A program made the translations under genes and the position numbers. Shown here piece by piece: positions 1 to 5,120 of a stretch of 8,187 nt of DNA. The notes under the pieces are model-generated. The model did no database searches. It was given only the letters and a program-made list of their open reading frames with translations, and was not told the DNA's origin. How positions within the stretch are numbered: position 1 is the stretch's first letter; every line of letters starts with the position of its first letter. Source of the stretch: SAR116 cluster bacterium (GTDB lineage: Bacteria; Pseudomonadota; Alphaproteobacteria; Puniceispirillales; UBA1172); NCBI GenBank assembly GCA_002691725.1, contig NZIT01000021.1:1-8187 (forward strand), written 5' to 3'.

Positions 1-398
1 CTGATCGGCGAATCCCGTTTATCCCAGAGAGATAAACGCTCTAATATCCCTCGGAGATAGGATGGATTAGGCGCTTTTCCAAAAAGGCCTCGTGATAACG
101 AGACCGTACCCATCACTGTCTCAAATGGCTCAAGCATCAGTTCCTGAGGCACTAATCCAATGAGTGATCTTGCGTTCCGATAGTCAGCTTGGACATCAAA
201 CCCACTCACAAACACGTTCCCCTGACTGATCGTCGTTAGCCCACAGATCACAGATATCAACGACGTCTTACCGGCGCCGTTGGGGCCCAGTAACGCGATA
301 ATCTCTCCCTTCGCAATCTTGAATGACAGATTCTTCAAAGCGAGCTTCTCGCCGTTGTATCGCTTAGTAAGATCTCGAACTTCAACGATCGCAGTCAC
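1..398 (-). CDS. ABC transporter ATP-binding protein, YadG-like (partial, 3' end outside window)
   Basis: This is the N-terminal 132 residues of an ABC-2 type exporter ATPase, which would hydrolyse ATP on the cytoplasmic face of a membrane permease encoded elsewhere. A Walker A motif GPNGAGKT lies at residues 38-45 and the Q-loop glutamine at about residue 85 in GLVPQE. The run GLVPQE...PFETV...LSLWDKR resembles E. coli YadG, in which the LSGGM signature follows a few residues later, so the signature, Walker B and H-loop would lie beyond base 1. The start is GTG at 396-398, preceded by GAAGGAAACTTAA, which gives an AAGGA ribosome site at normal distance; I see no better start. It lies 132 bases downstream of the small membrane protein on the same strand. 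The substrate is unknown. Confidence is high for the ATPase and moderate for the YadG subgroup. Confidence 0.93.
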   Translation of the reverse strand, partial: MTAIVEVRDLTKRYNGEKLALKNLSFKIAKGEIIALLGPNGAGKTSLISVICGLTTISQGNVFVSGFDVQADYRNARSLIGLVPQELMLEPFETVMGTVSLSRGLFGKAPNPSYLRGILERLSLWDKRDSPI

Positions 399-530
399 TT
401 AAGTTTCCTTCAATTAATTCGAAACAGTTTTCGGACAGGCAATTTGGGATGCGTGATATTGAATCCAAACCGTCTGAAAATTTAGGCAGCCAACTTCCAG
501 ATCAACTAACATTTCTGCATGAACAACGCA

Positions 531-728
531 TCAATGGTTTTCGGTGTCATCGTGATCCCAATTCAACAGTCTTTCACGCAAAACCCAATAAATCACCAAT
601 GGCACAAATAGCGCGAAGATGGTGATGCTTGTGTAATGCTCAGAGACAAGAGGGCTAACAATTACAAAGACAAATGTCGTCCAGACTCCGACCACTAACG
701 CGTACTCAAGCGACTTACTTACGCACAT
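531..728 (-). CDS. small two-helix membrane protein, unknown function
   Basis: This encodes 65 residues from ATG at 726-728. The frame also opens at a TTG six codons earlier (746), but the ATG has a GTAGGA ribosome site about seven bases upstream, so I prefer it. Two hydrophobic stretches, roughly residues 9-30 (EYALVVGVWTTFVFVIV...) and 34-54 (YTSITIFALFVPLVIYWVL), look like membrane helices. A charged tail ending in WDHDDTENH follows. No family is recognised. It lies outside the island, on the same strand as the ABC ATPase downstream, and with the 132-base gap could share a transcript with it, although no promoter or terminator separates them clearly. Its composition and start signal look genuine, but it is short and unidentified. 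Confidence 0.6.
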   Translation of the reverse strand: MCVSKSLEYALVVGVWTTFVFVIVSPLVSEHYTSITIFALFVPLVIYWVLRERLLNWDHDDTENH

Positions 729-940
729 TGATAGTCCTACCCCCAAATTTTTGTCAGAAGATCAACAAGCCTCATGATGACTTGACTCCCCCATCCTTAG
801 CTGTGGATTGGGCCGATTAGCGTCTGATGCAATGATGCAGCTCCAATCAGGTGCTGACCGCGATCGGGCAACAAACTAGCGATATAGATGTCCAACGATC
901 ATCGCATAGAAAGAGTTTTGCACAGAACACGAAATTCGAA

Positions 941-958
941 ATGGTGGAGCTAGGCGGG
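941..958. repeat. tRNA-distal att site (att core repeat copy)
   Basis: The sequence ATGGTGGAGCTAGGCGGG is identical to 7094-7111. Read on the minus strand it is the 3' strand of the T stem, the 3' acceptor strand, the discriminator base and CCA of tRNA-Ala, followed by one T. The bases on either side differ from those at the right copy (A and G here, G and A there), so the identity stops sharply at 18. Confidence 0.9.
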
Positions 959-1005
959 GGTTCCGCTAGTCACCGCCGAAACCCCTTAAGTCTCTGAAAA
1001 TCAGC

Positions 1006-1050
1006 TTTACAGCCATTCCAAACTCCATACAAACTCCATACAATACCCTT
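1006..1050 (+). promoter_or_regulatory. putative integrase promoter within arm repeat
   Basis: Two pairings are possible. TTTACA at 1006-1011 with TACAAA at 1028-1033 has a 16-base spacer. Alternatively TACAAT at 1039-1044 would act as -10 with only a weak -35. No Shine-Dalgarno sequence precedes ATG 1051 and the frame has no earlier start codon. A transcript from the second -10 would start at or near the ATG, giving a leaderless message. Confidence 0.35.
1020..1043 (+). repeat. tandem 11-mer, probable integrase arm-binding site (left)
   Basis: AAACTCCATAC occurs twice in perfect tandem at 1020-1030 and 1031-1041. The 19-base string CCATACAAACTCCATACAA at 1025-1043 recurs exactly at 7026-7044, inside the other island end. 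In the excised circle the two copies would flank the joined core in the same orientation, at about 50 and 66 bases. That is how arm sites of tyrosine-integrase elements are placed. The repeat overlaps the likely integrase promoter, so binding there would also repress the gene. The binding role is inferred. Confidence 0.65.
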
Positions 1051-2373
1051 ATGACGAGACGTAATCGAAATGACAATCTCACCATCAACCGAAATAAGTC
1101 GAAGAATTGGCTATTAAATTTTAGGGTGCCGGACAGCCACCGCCATCTACACCCTTTTAGAGGGCGACAAGTATACCAATGCTCAACTGGTACATCCGAT
1201 TACAAACTCGCTTGTAAGTTTCGAGACGACTTCTTTACCCAGCATGATCTATTTCGACCAGAGTTGACCCCACCTCCCAGCGAACTGTATTGGAGGACTT
1301 TTAGTGGGTCGGAGCCAGTGAGTACTGAGGAATATGAGCGACTCATTGAGGTGTCTGAAGATACCATTGGTGTCGGAAGCAAATTACCCGAGACTTATGC
1401 AAGCCGCCTTGACGGCCACAAGAATCATTTGATCTTAGCGCAAAACCCCTCAGCGGAGTTTGATCATCGCTATCCTCTCAATATCACGGCATTACACTCC
1501 TCTTATCTCGACTATCGAGGAAATGACCTTTCAGCAAAAACGGTTAGCCGAAGTATGCGAGCGATCAAAGCATTCACTACGTTTGTAGGTGATGACGATT
1601 TTGACTTCACTAAGGTAAACAAGAAACTTGTCTTCAGATTTATCCAGCAACTTGAAACAAACAAGCTCAGTAGTGTGACGATTAAGGGATATGTCTCCGC
1701 GCTCGGATTAGTTTTCGATTATTCGCAACGAATGGGCTACGTGGTCGATGACAAGAGTAATCCTTTCAAGGGTCAGCAGATTCGGTCGATTCAGACCTCC
1801 ACTCCTCGTAACACCATGCCACTGAACTACGCGGTCGCATTATTTAACGAAGCGACTAATAAACAACTGGTCCTTCTCATCGCTATCGGCCACTACACCG
1901 GAGTGCGTCTCTCGGAAGCCTATTCAGGAGTAATCGAGATTAATGGCGGTCAGGTTTCCCTCCGTGTCGCAGATGACGGCGGCAAAACTAAAGCGGCGAC
2001 TCGTCAAATACCCCTCCATGATCATCTGTGGGAGATTCTTCAAAGCTCAGGGATGCTTGATCTTGAGGCAGGCGAGATACGGTGGACTGCTCCTAATTCA
2101 GACTCCCTCGGTAAACGCTTCGGTCATTTTAAGCGACGGTACTTTGAGAGCATTGACGTTGATGATAAGCCGTACGTGTTTCACTCCTTCCGACACGCAT
2201 TCTCGACGTACCTTGTAAACAGTTTCAGTGAATTGAAAGCATCTGAGTTGACTGGGCACGATAGAGGGTCTTCGAGTGCGACAGAGTTGGGTAGGACGTA
2301 TTACAAGGGACTGGACTGGGAAGAAAAGAAGGTGATGATTCAATCGTTGCCTTTACTAAACAGTCGTACCTGA
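1051..2373 (+). CDS. tyrosine recombinase / site-specific integrase
   Basis: This 440-residue phage-type integrase would cut and rejoin DNA at the tRNA-Ala att site to insert and excise the island. The C-terminal catalytic domain shows the first arginine in HYTGVRLSEA (R286), a beta-hairpin lysine in GGKTKAATRQIPL (K312 or K314), the HSFRH box (H378, R381), a histidine in ELTGHDRG (H403) and the nucleophile in GRTYYKGL (Y417 or Y418). A core-binding SAM-like region spans roughly residues 145-245. The N terminus (about 15-65, NWLLNFRVPDS...STGTSDYKLA) resembles the short domain found at the start of many island integrases (DUF6538-like, from memory). All catalytic positions appear intact, so the enzyme may be active. 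The start ATG lacks a ribosome site and lies eight bases after the arm repeat. It reads inward from the tRNA-distal boundary. Confidence 0.95.
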   Translation: MTRRNRNDNLTINRNKSKNWLLNFRVPDSHRHLHPFRGRQVYQCSTGTSDYKLACKFRDDFFTQHDLFRPELTPPPSELYWRTFSGSEPVSTEEYERLIEVSEDTIGVGSKLPETYASRLDGHKNHLILAQNPSAEFDHRYPLNITALHSSYLDYRGNDLSAKTVSRSMRAIKAFTTFVGDDDFDFTKVNKKLVFRFIQQLETNKLSSVTIKGYVSALGLVFDYSQRMGYVVDDKSNPFKGQQIRSIQTSTPRNTMPLNYAVALFNEATNKQLVLLIAIGHYTGVRLSEAYSGVIEINGGQVSLRVADDGGKTKAATRQIPLHDHLWEILQSSGMLDLEAGEIRWTAPNSDSLGKRFGHFKRRYFESIDVDDKPYVFHSFRHAFSTYLVNSFSELKASELTGHDRGSSSATELGRTYYKGLDWEEKKVMIQSLPLLNSRT

Positions 2374-2376
2374 ATG

Positions 2377-2411
2377 GGGTCGACACAGAGTTTGGGGACT
2401 CTGCGTCGCCC
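2377..2411 (+). other. strong hairpin directly after integrase stop
   Basis: GGG, CGAC and CAGAGT on the left pair with ACTCTG, GTCG and CCC on the right, with one A-C mismatch, one bulged T and a TTGGGG loop. That makes about 13 base pairs starting three bases after the integrase TGA. It has no T-run after it, so it is not a standard intrinsic terminator. It may protect the transcript's 3' end or cause pausing. Confidence 0.5.
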
Positions 2412-2415
2412 ACTC

Positions 2416-2536
2416 CCAACGGTAAGCAATAAATACGCACTATGTGCACCTTGTGGGCTTACCTTTGGGGCACCCCTAAGGGGCATCAGGATGCCTGTGT
2501 TTCACGCCAATGTTTCACACTCCGGCTTACCGTTGG
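2416..2536. repeat. three copies of a 12-mer, one inverted (CCAACGGTAAGC family)
   Basis: CCAACGGTAAGC at 2416-2427 is the exact reverse complement of GCTTACCGTTGG at 2525-2536. GCTTACCTTTGG at 2457-2468 is a third copy with one change. The left copy could pair with either of the other two, giving alternative stems enclosing 29 or 97 bases. A 12-base perfect inverted repeat this close is unlikely by chance. It resembles folded integron attC or iteron-like arrangements only loosely: the attC core boxes do not match properly. Confidence 0.55.
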
Positions 2537-2566
2537 TATAGCGAAGGGTATGCCAATGTTGGGTAA
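2527..2566. other. hairpin TTACC...TTGGTATA / TATGCCAA...GGTAA
   Basis: TTGGTATA (2533-2540) pairs with TATGCCAA (2549-2556) through one T-G pair, around a GCGAAGGG loop. TTACC (2527-2531) pairs with GGTAA (2562-2566) outside an internal loop. It shares bases with the right-hand 12-mer, so this hairpin and the long-range stem are mutually exclusive. Confidence 0.4.
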
Positions 2567-2573
2567 CACACAT

Positions 2574-2597
2574 AAAAAAACCGACGGTAGAGTCGGT
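2574..2597 (-). terminator. rho-independent terminator of the minus-strand gene set
   Basis: On the minus strand ACCGAC, loop TCTACC, GTCGGT is followed by an unbroken run of seven T. It lies about 290 bases beyond the stop of the 274-residue gene and faces the end of the integrase gene, so it probably ends transcription of the minus operon. The long gap leaves room for a 3' untranslated RNA. Confidence 0.75.
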
Positions 2598-2676
2598 AGG
2601 TTTATTATGGGTTTACCCCGGCGGGCCTTAAGCCCAGTATGATGACGGATAGGGGTTTCGTCCAATTGTCCTTTGT

Positions 2677-2703
2677 TTGATTTTGATAGCCTCAGGCTAT
2701 AAT
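2677..2703 (+). promoter_or_regulatory. possible sigma-70 promoter with consensus -10
   Basis: A perfect TATAAT lies at 2698-2703. Candidate -35 hexamers upstream are TTGATT at 2677-2682 (15-base spacer) or GTTTGA at 2675-2680 (17-base spacer); neither is ideal. The inverted repeat TAGCC-TCA-GGCTA overlaps the -10 and could serve as an operator. It would drive the small plus-strand frame at 2767. Confidence 0.3.
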
Positions 2704-2766
2704 ACGCACCCCCGAGGACTCCCAAATGGTGACAGCATACTAAGTACGTTTAGAGGCCAAAGGCTT

Positions 2767-2832
2767 ATGGGTATTCAACAAAGACAGATGATAACCCAAA
2801 ACCCTACAATCACTAAGCATTTAAGAAATTAA
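2767..2832 (+). CDS. possible 21-residue peptide
   Basis: ATG at 2767 opens a frame that ends at TAA 2830-2832 and encodes 21 mostly polar, basic residues (starts MGIQQRQMITQ, ends KHLRN). AAAGG lies very close to the ATG and GAGG somewhat farther upstream. A consensus -10 lies about 65 bases upstream and an A+T-rich hairpin begins at its stop codon, so promoter, frame and hairpin form a self-contained unit. No family is recognised, and a frame of this size can occur by chance. Confidence 0.2.
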   Translation: MGIQQRQMITQNPTITKHLRN

Positions 2833-2858
2833 ATAATTGTTTTATATACAATTATTTA
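2830..2858. other. A+T-rich 11-bp hairpin
   Basis: TAAATAATTGT (2830-2840) pairs perfectly with ACAATTATTTA (2848-2858) around a seven-base loop. It sits between the small plus-strand frame and the end of the 274-residue minus gene (stop at 2890), 31 bases past that stop. Without G+C pairs or a T-run it would be a weak terminator for either strand. Confidence 0.45.
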
Positions 2859-2889
2859 CCTAGCAAAAACTCACGCGGGGTAATCGCGC

Positions 2890-3714
2890 CTATCCTACCT
2901 GCTTACAGTAATCTAGAAAAGTAAGCGATCGCTGAAAGTGATCCTCGATAGATTCAGAAAAATTTATCGAGAGCCCATCCTTGCATTGGATGACACCATC
3001 AACTTCAAAGGATTCAGAATATCGCTTCCAGTAATAGTAGATATCTGGAGTATCGTTGTTCCAACCCTTGTCCTTGAGAACTTTGTCTTTATCCCTACCC
3101 AAACTGCACGTGGGGATAGTGAAAACCTGATCAATTGAGAAAATATTGTCTAAGAGAAGATCGCGGGCAATGCTCATGGGAAGTACGTGCTCAAATACCG
3201 TTGGTTTCCCATTTTGCAGAGCATCAATGTCAACATAATGCTGAACTGGGAACTGTTTGTTTTGTTGAATGCAGTATTGATGAAAACGACGAACGTTGTT
3301 GTCGATACTATCCCTCAAAAGACGTCTATGTTGCTGTTTAGCTTCGGGTATCACTTGATACGCTGATACTAGACGCTCAACCTCGTTGTATAGGCACAGA
3401 TAGGTTTGTCTATAGAGGCTTTGTGATCGCTTAGTAATCTTTTCGTCTTTCGGAGCCCGACTCCATTCTACAAGCTCTTGATGTAGGACGCTCATTTGGG
3501 GCATATCCGAACAGTTAGGTAACCTTCTGTAAAGCTCTATAAACACTTCTTCGGCGAAATCATGGGCAACGTAAGCTGTCGTTGTTTTGTGTCGGGAGTA
3601 CCTGCGACAAAAAAGCTCTTCAGCCGCCGCTACGTCAATACACAACTCAAATTCGCTTCGTATTGCATTCTTGAATTTTTCAGGATCTGACAACTCGTAA
3701 GCTGAAATAGTCAC
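2890..3714 (-). CDS. hypothetical protein with FEHVLP motif (possible HNH-like nuclease remnant)
   Basis: This is a 274-residue soluble protein with no confident family assignment. The N-terminal two-thirds is helical and charged. At residues 174-179 it has FEHVLP, followed by a leucine-rich helix (SIARDLLLDNIF), then FTIPTCSLGRDKDKVLKDKGW at about 198-218. Proteins with FEH(V/A)-P-type motifs followed by T-C/T...E/D..L segments are familiar to me as uncharacterised, nuclease-like neighbours in accessory regions. EHVLP resembles an altered DHIxP of HNH enzymes, but the rest of an HNH fold is not evident. The start is GTG at 3712-3714, supported by GAGAGG nine bases upstream; the overlapping ATG at 3716 hits a stop at once. 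It lies 59 bases after the GIY-YIG gene on the same strand and probably shares its transcript, ending at the terminator near 2580. Confidence 0.85.
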   Translation of the reverse strand: MTISAYELSDPEKFKNAIRSEFELCIDVAAAEELFCRRYSRHKTTTAYVAHDFAEEVFIELYRRLPNCSDMPQMSVLHQELVEWSRAPKDEKITKRSQSLYRQTYLCLYNEVERLVSAYQVIPEAKQQHRRLLRDSIDNNVRRFHQYCIQQNKQFPVQHYVDIDALQNGKPTVFEHVLPMSIARDLLLDNIFSIDQVFTIPTCSLGRDKDKVLKDKGWNNDTPDIYYYWKRYSESFEVDGVIQCKDGLSINFSESIEDHFQRSLTFLDYCKQVG

Positions 3715-3773
3715 ATCAATTAACCTCTCACTGCTAATTCAACGACTGCTATTTCGGCAACTTCCCGATTTTG

Positions 3774-4427
3774 CTACCACGGTATCAACAAGTCCTCGAG
3801 TCCTTGAAGACCTCGAGTCTCATCAGTGCTATTCAGCTTGGGAAACTCACCGAGCATCTCGCGGTACTTTGCTAAAGCCATCCCCTCGATTTTCGCTACA
3901 TGCTGTTCATATTCCACAGCTGTGCGGTCAACTTTGATAAATGCGAGCTCGATATGCTGATCAAAAAACTCTGGGGTATTAGGATTCAAATGAAAGTTTG
4001 TTTTCAACTCAGCGTTTAGTGCAGCGAAATTCTTAGTCGAAGACACATGATGGATGCTCGTAGTCCCAGCTATCTTGATGAAATGCTCTCTAAGCCGGTC
4101 AGAAATGCCTTTTGTAAGCTCTGCACTTTTTCCGATGTAATCCCACACTGTATCTTCAACACGCACCCGCAAGAAGTAGCAACCAATATCACCCCGCTCT
4201 AGAGGACACGGAAACGTTTCGAGCGAGGTCTTGAGGGGTATGTTGCTGAAGGACAAGCTCCCTCCTGATGTGGACCTCAGACGGAAACCACCATCGGAAT
4301 GAGGTACTCCCTCGTTGCCATCAAATAAAACTTTTCCTCGGCGCGACTCACCTAACTCATCGAAGTGTCCATGATATTCGTAGACTTCCCAAAACTTGTA
4401 GAACCTCGACCACTTACCAATGCTCAT
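3774..4427 (-). CDS. GIY-YIG nuclease-domain protein
   Basis: This 217-residue protein carries a divergent GIY-YIG endonuclease fold at about residues 80-200. GCYFL (82-86) stands for GIY and DYIGK (96-100) for YIG. RLREHF follows, with R111 or R113 in the catalytic arginine position, and KIEGMALAKYREMLGEFPKLN provides the metal-binding glutamate (E181) and the terminal P-x-LN asparagine (N199). GIY-YIG domains cut DNA using one metal ion and occur in homing, repair and restriction enzymes. The first 80 residues (SRFYKFWEVYEY...) form a separate region I do not recognise, which could bind DNA or a partner. ATG 4425-4427 has GGAG eight bases upstream. It sits between tiny upstream frames and the FEHVLP-motif gene. 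I infer a nuclease acting with that protein; the target is unknown. Confidence 0.85.
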   Translation of the reverse strand: MSIGKWSRFYKFWEVYEYHGHFDELGESRRGKVLFDGNEGVPHSDGGFRLRSTSGGSLSFSNIPLKTSLETFPCPLERGDIGCYFLRVRVEDTVWDYIGKSAELTKGISDRLREHFIKIAGTTSIHHVSSTKNFAALNAELKTNFHLNPNTPEFFDQHIELAFIKVDRTAVEYEQHVAKIEGMALAKYREMLGEFPKLNSTDETRGLQGLEDLLIPW

Positions 4428-4464
4428 TACTTAACTCCGTTTTTACACTTTCGAATTTATGAAA

Positions 4465-4605
4465 TCAGGTGCTCTTGGGTTGACTCACTCGCTTCGGCAG
4501 GCTGTTGGTCGTAAACAAATCTCGCGTTAGCCGAACAATGCCCGCCATTTTTCTCGACTTTCTCGAGTTCCGACGCTTCTCAAGTAGCGAATCTCTTTTA
4601 GTCAT
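4465..4605 (-). CDS. possible 46-residue basic protein
   Basis: ATG at 4603-4605 overlaps the end of the 88-residue frame by eight bases (ATGACTAA), an arrangement typical of translational coupling, with GTGGAT a few bases upstream. The product is very rich in arginine and lysine (LLEKRRNSRKSRK near the start, LPKRVSQPKST at the end). It could bind nucleic acid, for instance as a small regulator or excisionase-like factor, but no family is visible. Its stop is 37 bases before the GIY-YIG start. The frame also extends upstream to 4671, which I consider less likely because of the overlap. Short length keeps confidence low. Confidence 0.3.
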   Translation of the reverse strand: MTKRDSLLEKRRNSRKSRKMAGIVRLTRDLFTTNSLPKRVSQPKST

Positions 4606-4864
4606 CCCTATCCACTTTCTGATAATTCGCAATCTCCCACTTAAGATTTTCCATCCATATGGATACTTCATCAGTCCTTTCCATCAACTTACCTTCGCTA
4701 CACATCTCTGCAGGGATGTGCTTACACTGCAATAAGGTGAGATCCCGCAAGTACTCCCTAAGTAGTTCATCCGGCAGAAGATCGGCTTCCAACAATTCCT
4801 GCATAAACTCATCTGCGGCATCAAGCTCTACCCGCAGGCCTTCAAGCAATTGATCACGACTCAA
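4598..4864 (-). CDS. small acidic helical protein, unknown function
   Basis: This encodes 88 residues, strongly acidic and leucine-rich (LLEGLRVELDAADEFMQEL...PDELLREYLRDLTLL), and predicted to be mostly helical with no membrane segment. The likely start is TTG at 4862-4864, with GGGAG nine bases upstream; no ATG or GTG start lies upstream in frame. The TTG comes one base after the TGA of the preceding 84-residue frame, and the 3' end overlaps the next small frame. It looks like part of a tightly packed minus-strand series leading to the GIY-YIG gene. The composition is protein-like, but no family is recognised. A small acidic protein next to nuclease genes could be an inhibitor or adaptor; that is speculation. 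Confidence 0.55.
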   Translation of the reverse strand: MSRDQLLEGLRVELDAADEFMQELLEADLLPDELLREYLRDLTLLQCKHIPAEMCSEGKLMERTDEVSIWMENLKWEIANYQKVDRDD

Positions 4865-4865
4865 C

Positions 4866-5120
4866 TCAACGATCTCCCACGTTATTATTGAAATAAACAG
4901 AATGGTGGGGATTACTCAATCCCTCAAAGAATTCGGTGGCCGCTCGAGGCAGTTCTTTCAAGGTGGTCATTCGTTTTCCTTCCAAAGGACCAGTCCCTTG
5001 ATTAAACTTCCCGACCACCTTGTCATCCGTGTTTACGACTCGAACATAATAAGTACTAGAAGGTATTTCAAGGACTAATAAAATGGCCGCACGACACAGA
5101 AGTACATTTGACCCAAACAA
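4866..5120 (-). CDS. possible small protein antisense to the nuclease start; start uncertain
   Basis: The frame runs 84 residues from TTG 5118-5120, which has an excellent AAGGAG five bases upstream (5126-5131). This start makes it overlap the first 38 bases of the divergent PD-(D/E)XK gene. A shorter product of 34 residues could begin at ATG 4968-4970, which has GGAAGG seven bases upstream. The middle (STYYVRVVNTDDKVVGKFNQ) reads like a genuine beta-rich protein rather than an antisense shadow. It ends one base before the start of the 88-residue gene. No family is recognised. If it is not real, the 218 bases between 4865 and 5082 are simply the divergent promoter region. Confidence 0.4.
   Translation of the reverse strand: MFGSNVLLCRAAILLVLEIPSSTYYVRVVNTDDKVVGKFNQGTGPLEGKRMTTLKELPRAATEFFEGLSNPHHSVYFNNNVGDR
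5020..5050 (+). promoter_or_regulatory. candidate promoter of the plus-strand cargo operon
   Basis: TTGTCA at 5020-5025 and CATAAT at 5045-5050 are separated by 19 bases, slightly long for sigma-70, and lie 32 bases before ATG 5083. This is the only reasonable pair I see near the gene, and it would lie inside the antisense minus-strand frame. Confidence 0.25.

Larger units (their letters stand above)
729..1050. other. gene-free stretch across the left island boundary
   Basis: Bases 729-940 are chromosomal flank in which I find no convincing gene on either strand; the longest starts give peptides of about 15 residues. There is a weak inverted pair GATTGG/CCAATC and a tandem ATGCA motif near 830, neither persuasive. 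Bases 941-958 are the tRNA-derived boundary repeat. Bases 959-1050 belong to the island and hold the arm repeat and integrase promoter region. Confidence 0.6.
2374..2889. other. 516-base repeat-rich spacer between integrase and minus gene set
   Basis: There is no well-supported gene here. The stretch is crowded with short inverted repeats: a hairpin right after the integrase stop (2377-2411), GCAC-TAT-GTGC at 2437-2447, CCCC-TAA-GGGG at 2473-2483, GGCATC-AG-GATGCC at 2482-2495, a three-copy 12-mer (2416-2536), a hairpin at 2527-2566, a minus-strand terminator (2574-2597), TAGCC-TCA-GGCTA near 2688-2700, and an A+T-rich hairpin (2830-2858). TGTTTCAC occurs twice (2498-2505, 2511-2518) and AATACGCAC twice (2432-2440, 2701-2709). 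It could hold a structured RNA, a replication or packaging site, or eroded sequence; I cannot tell which. Confidence 0.6.

Noticed and set aside
2416..2565. Integron attC-like site or gene cassette
   Set aside because: GTTGGGT fits the right core box, but the matching left box is TCCCAAC rather than RYYYAAC, the spacing is about 150 bases and no inner boxes align. The nearby integrase is island-type, not IntI.
2098..2725. Minus- and plus-strand frames of 66-91 residues across the integrase 3' end and the repeat block (for example 2225-2449 minus, 2442-2642 plus, 2486-2725 minus)
   Set aside because: They lack ribosome sites, have low-complexity or cysteine/serine-rich products unlike real proteins, and overlap the integrase, hairpins or the terminator.
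3794..3819. Direct repeat CCTCGAGTC (3794-3802, 3811-3819)
   Set aside because: It lies in the C-terminal coding region of the GIY-YIG gene and reflects a similar amino-acid run (RGLQGLED); no sign of separate function.
4505..4853. Plus-strand frames of 76 and 64 residues opposite the small minus genes
   Set aside because: They are serine-rich antisense shadows without ribosome sites; the minus-strand frames have better starts and coupling.
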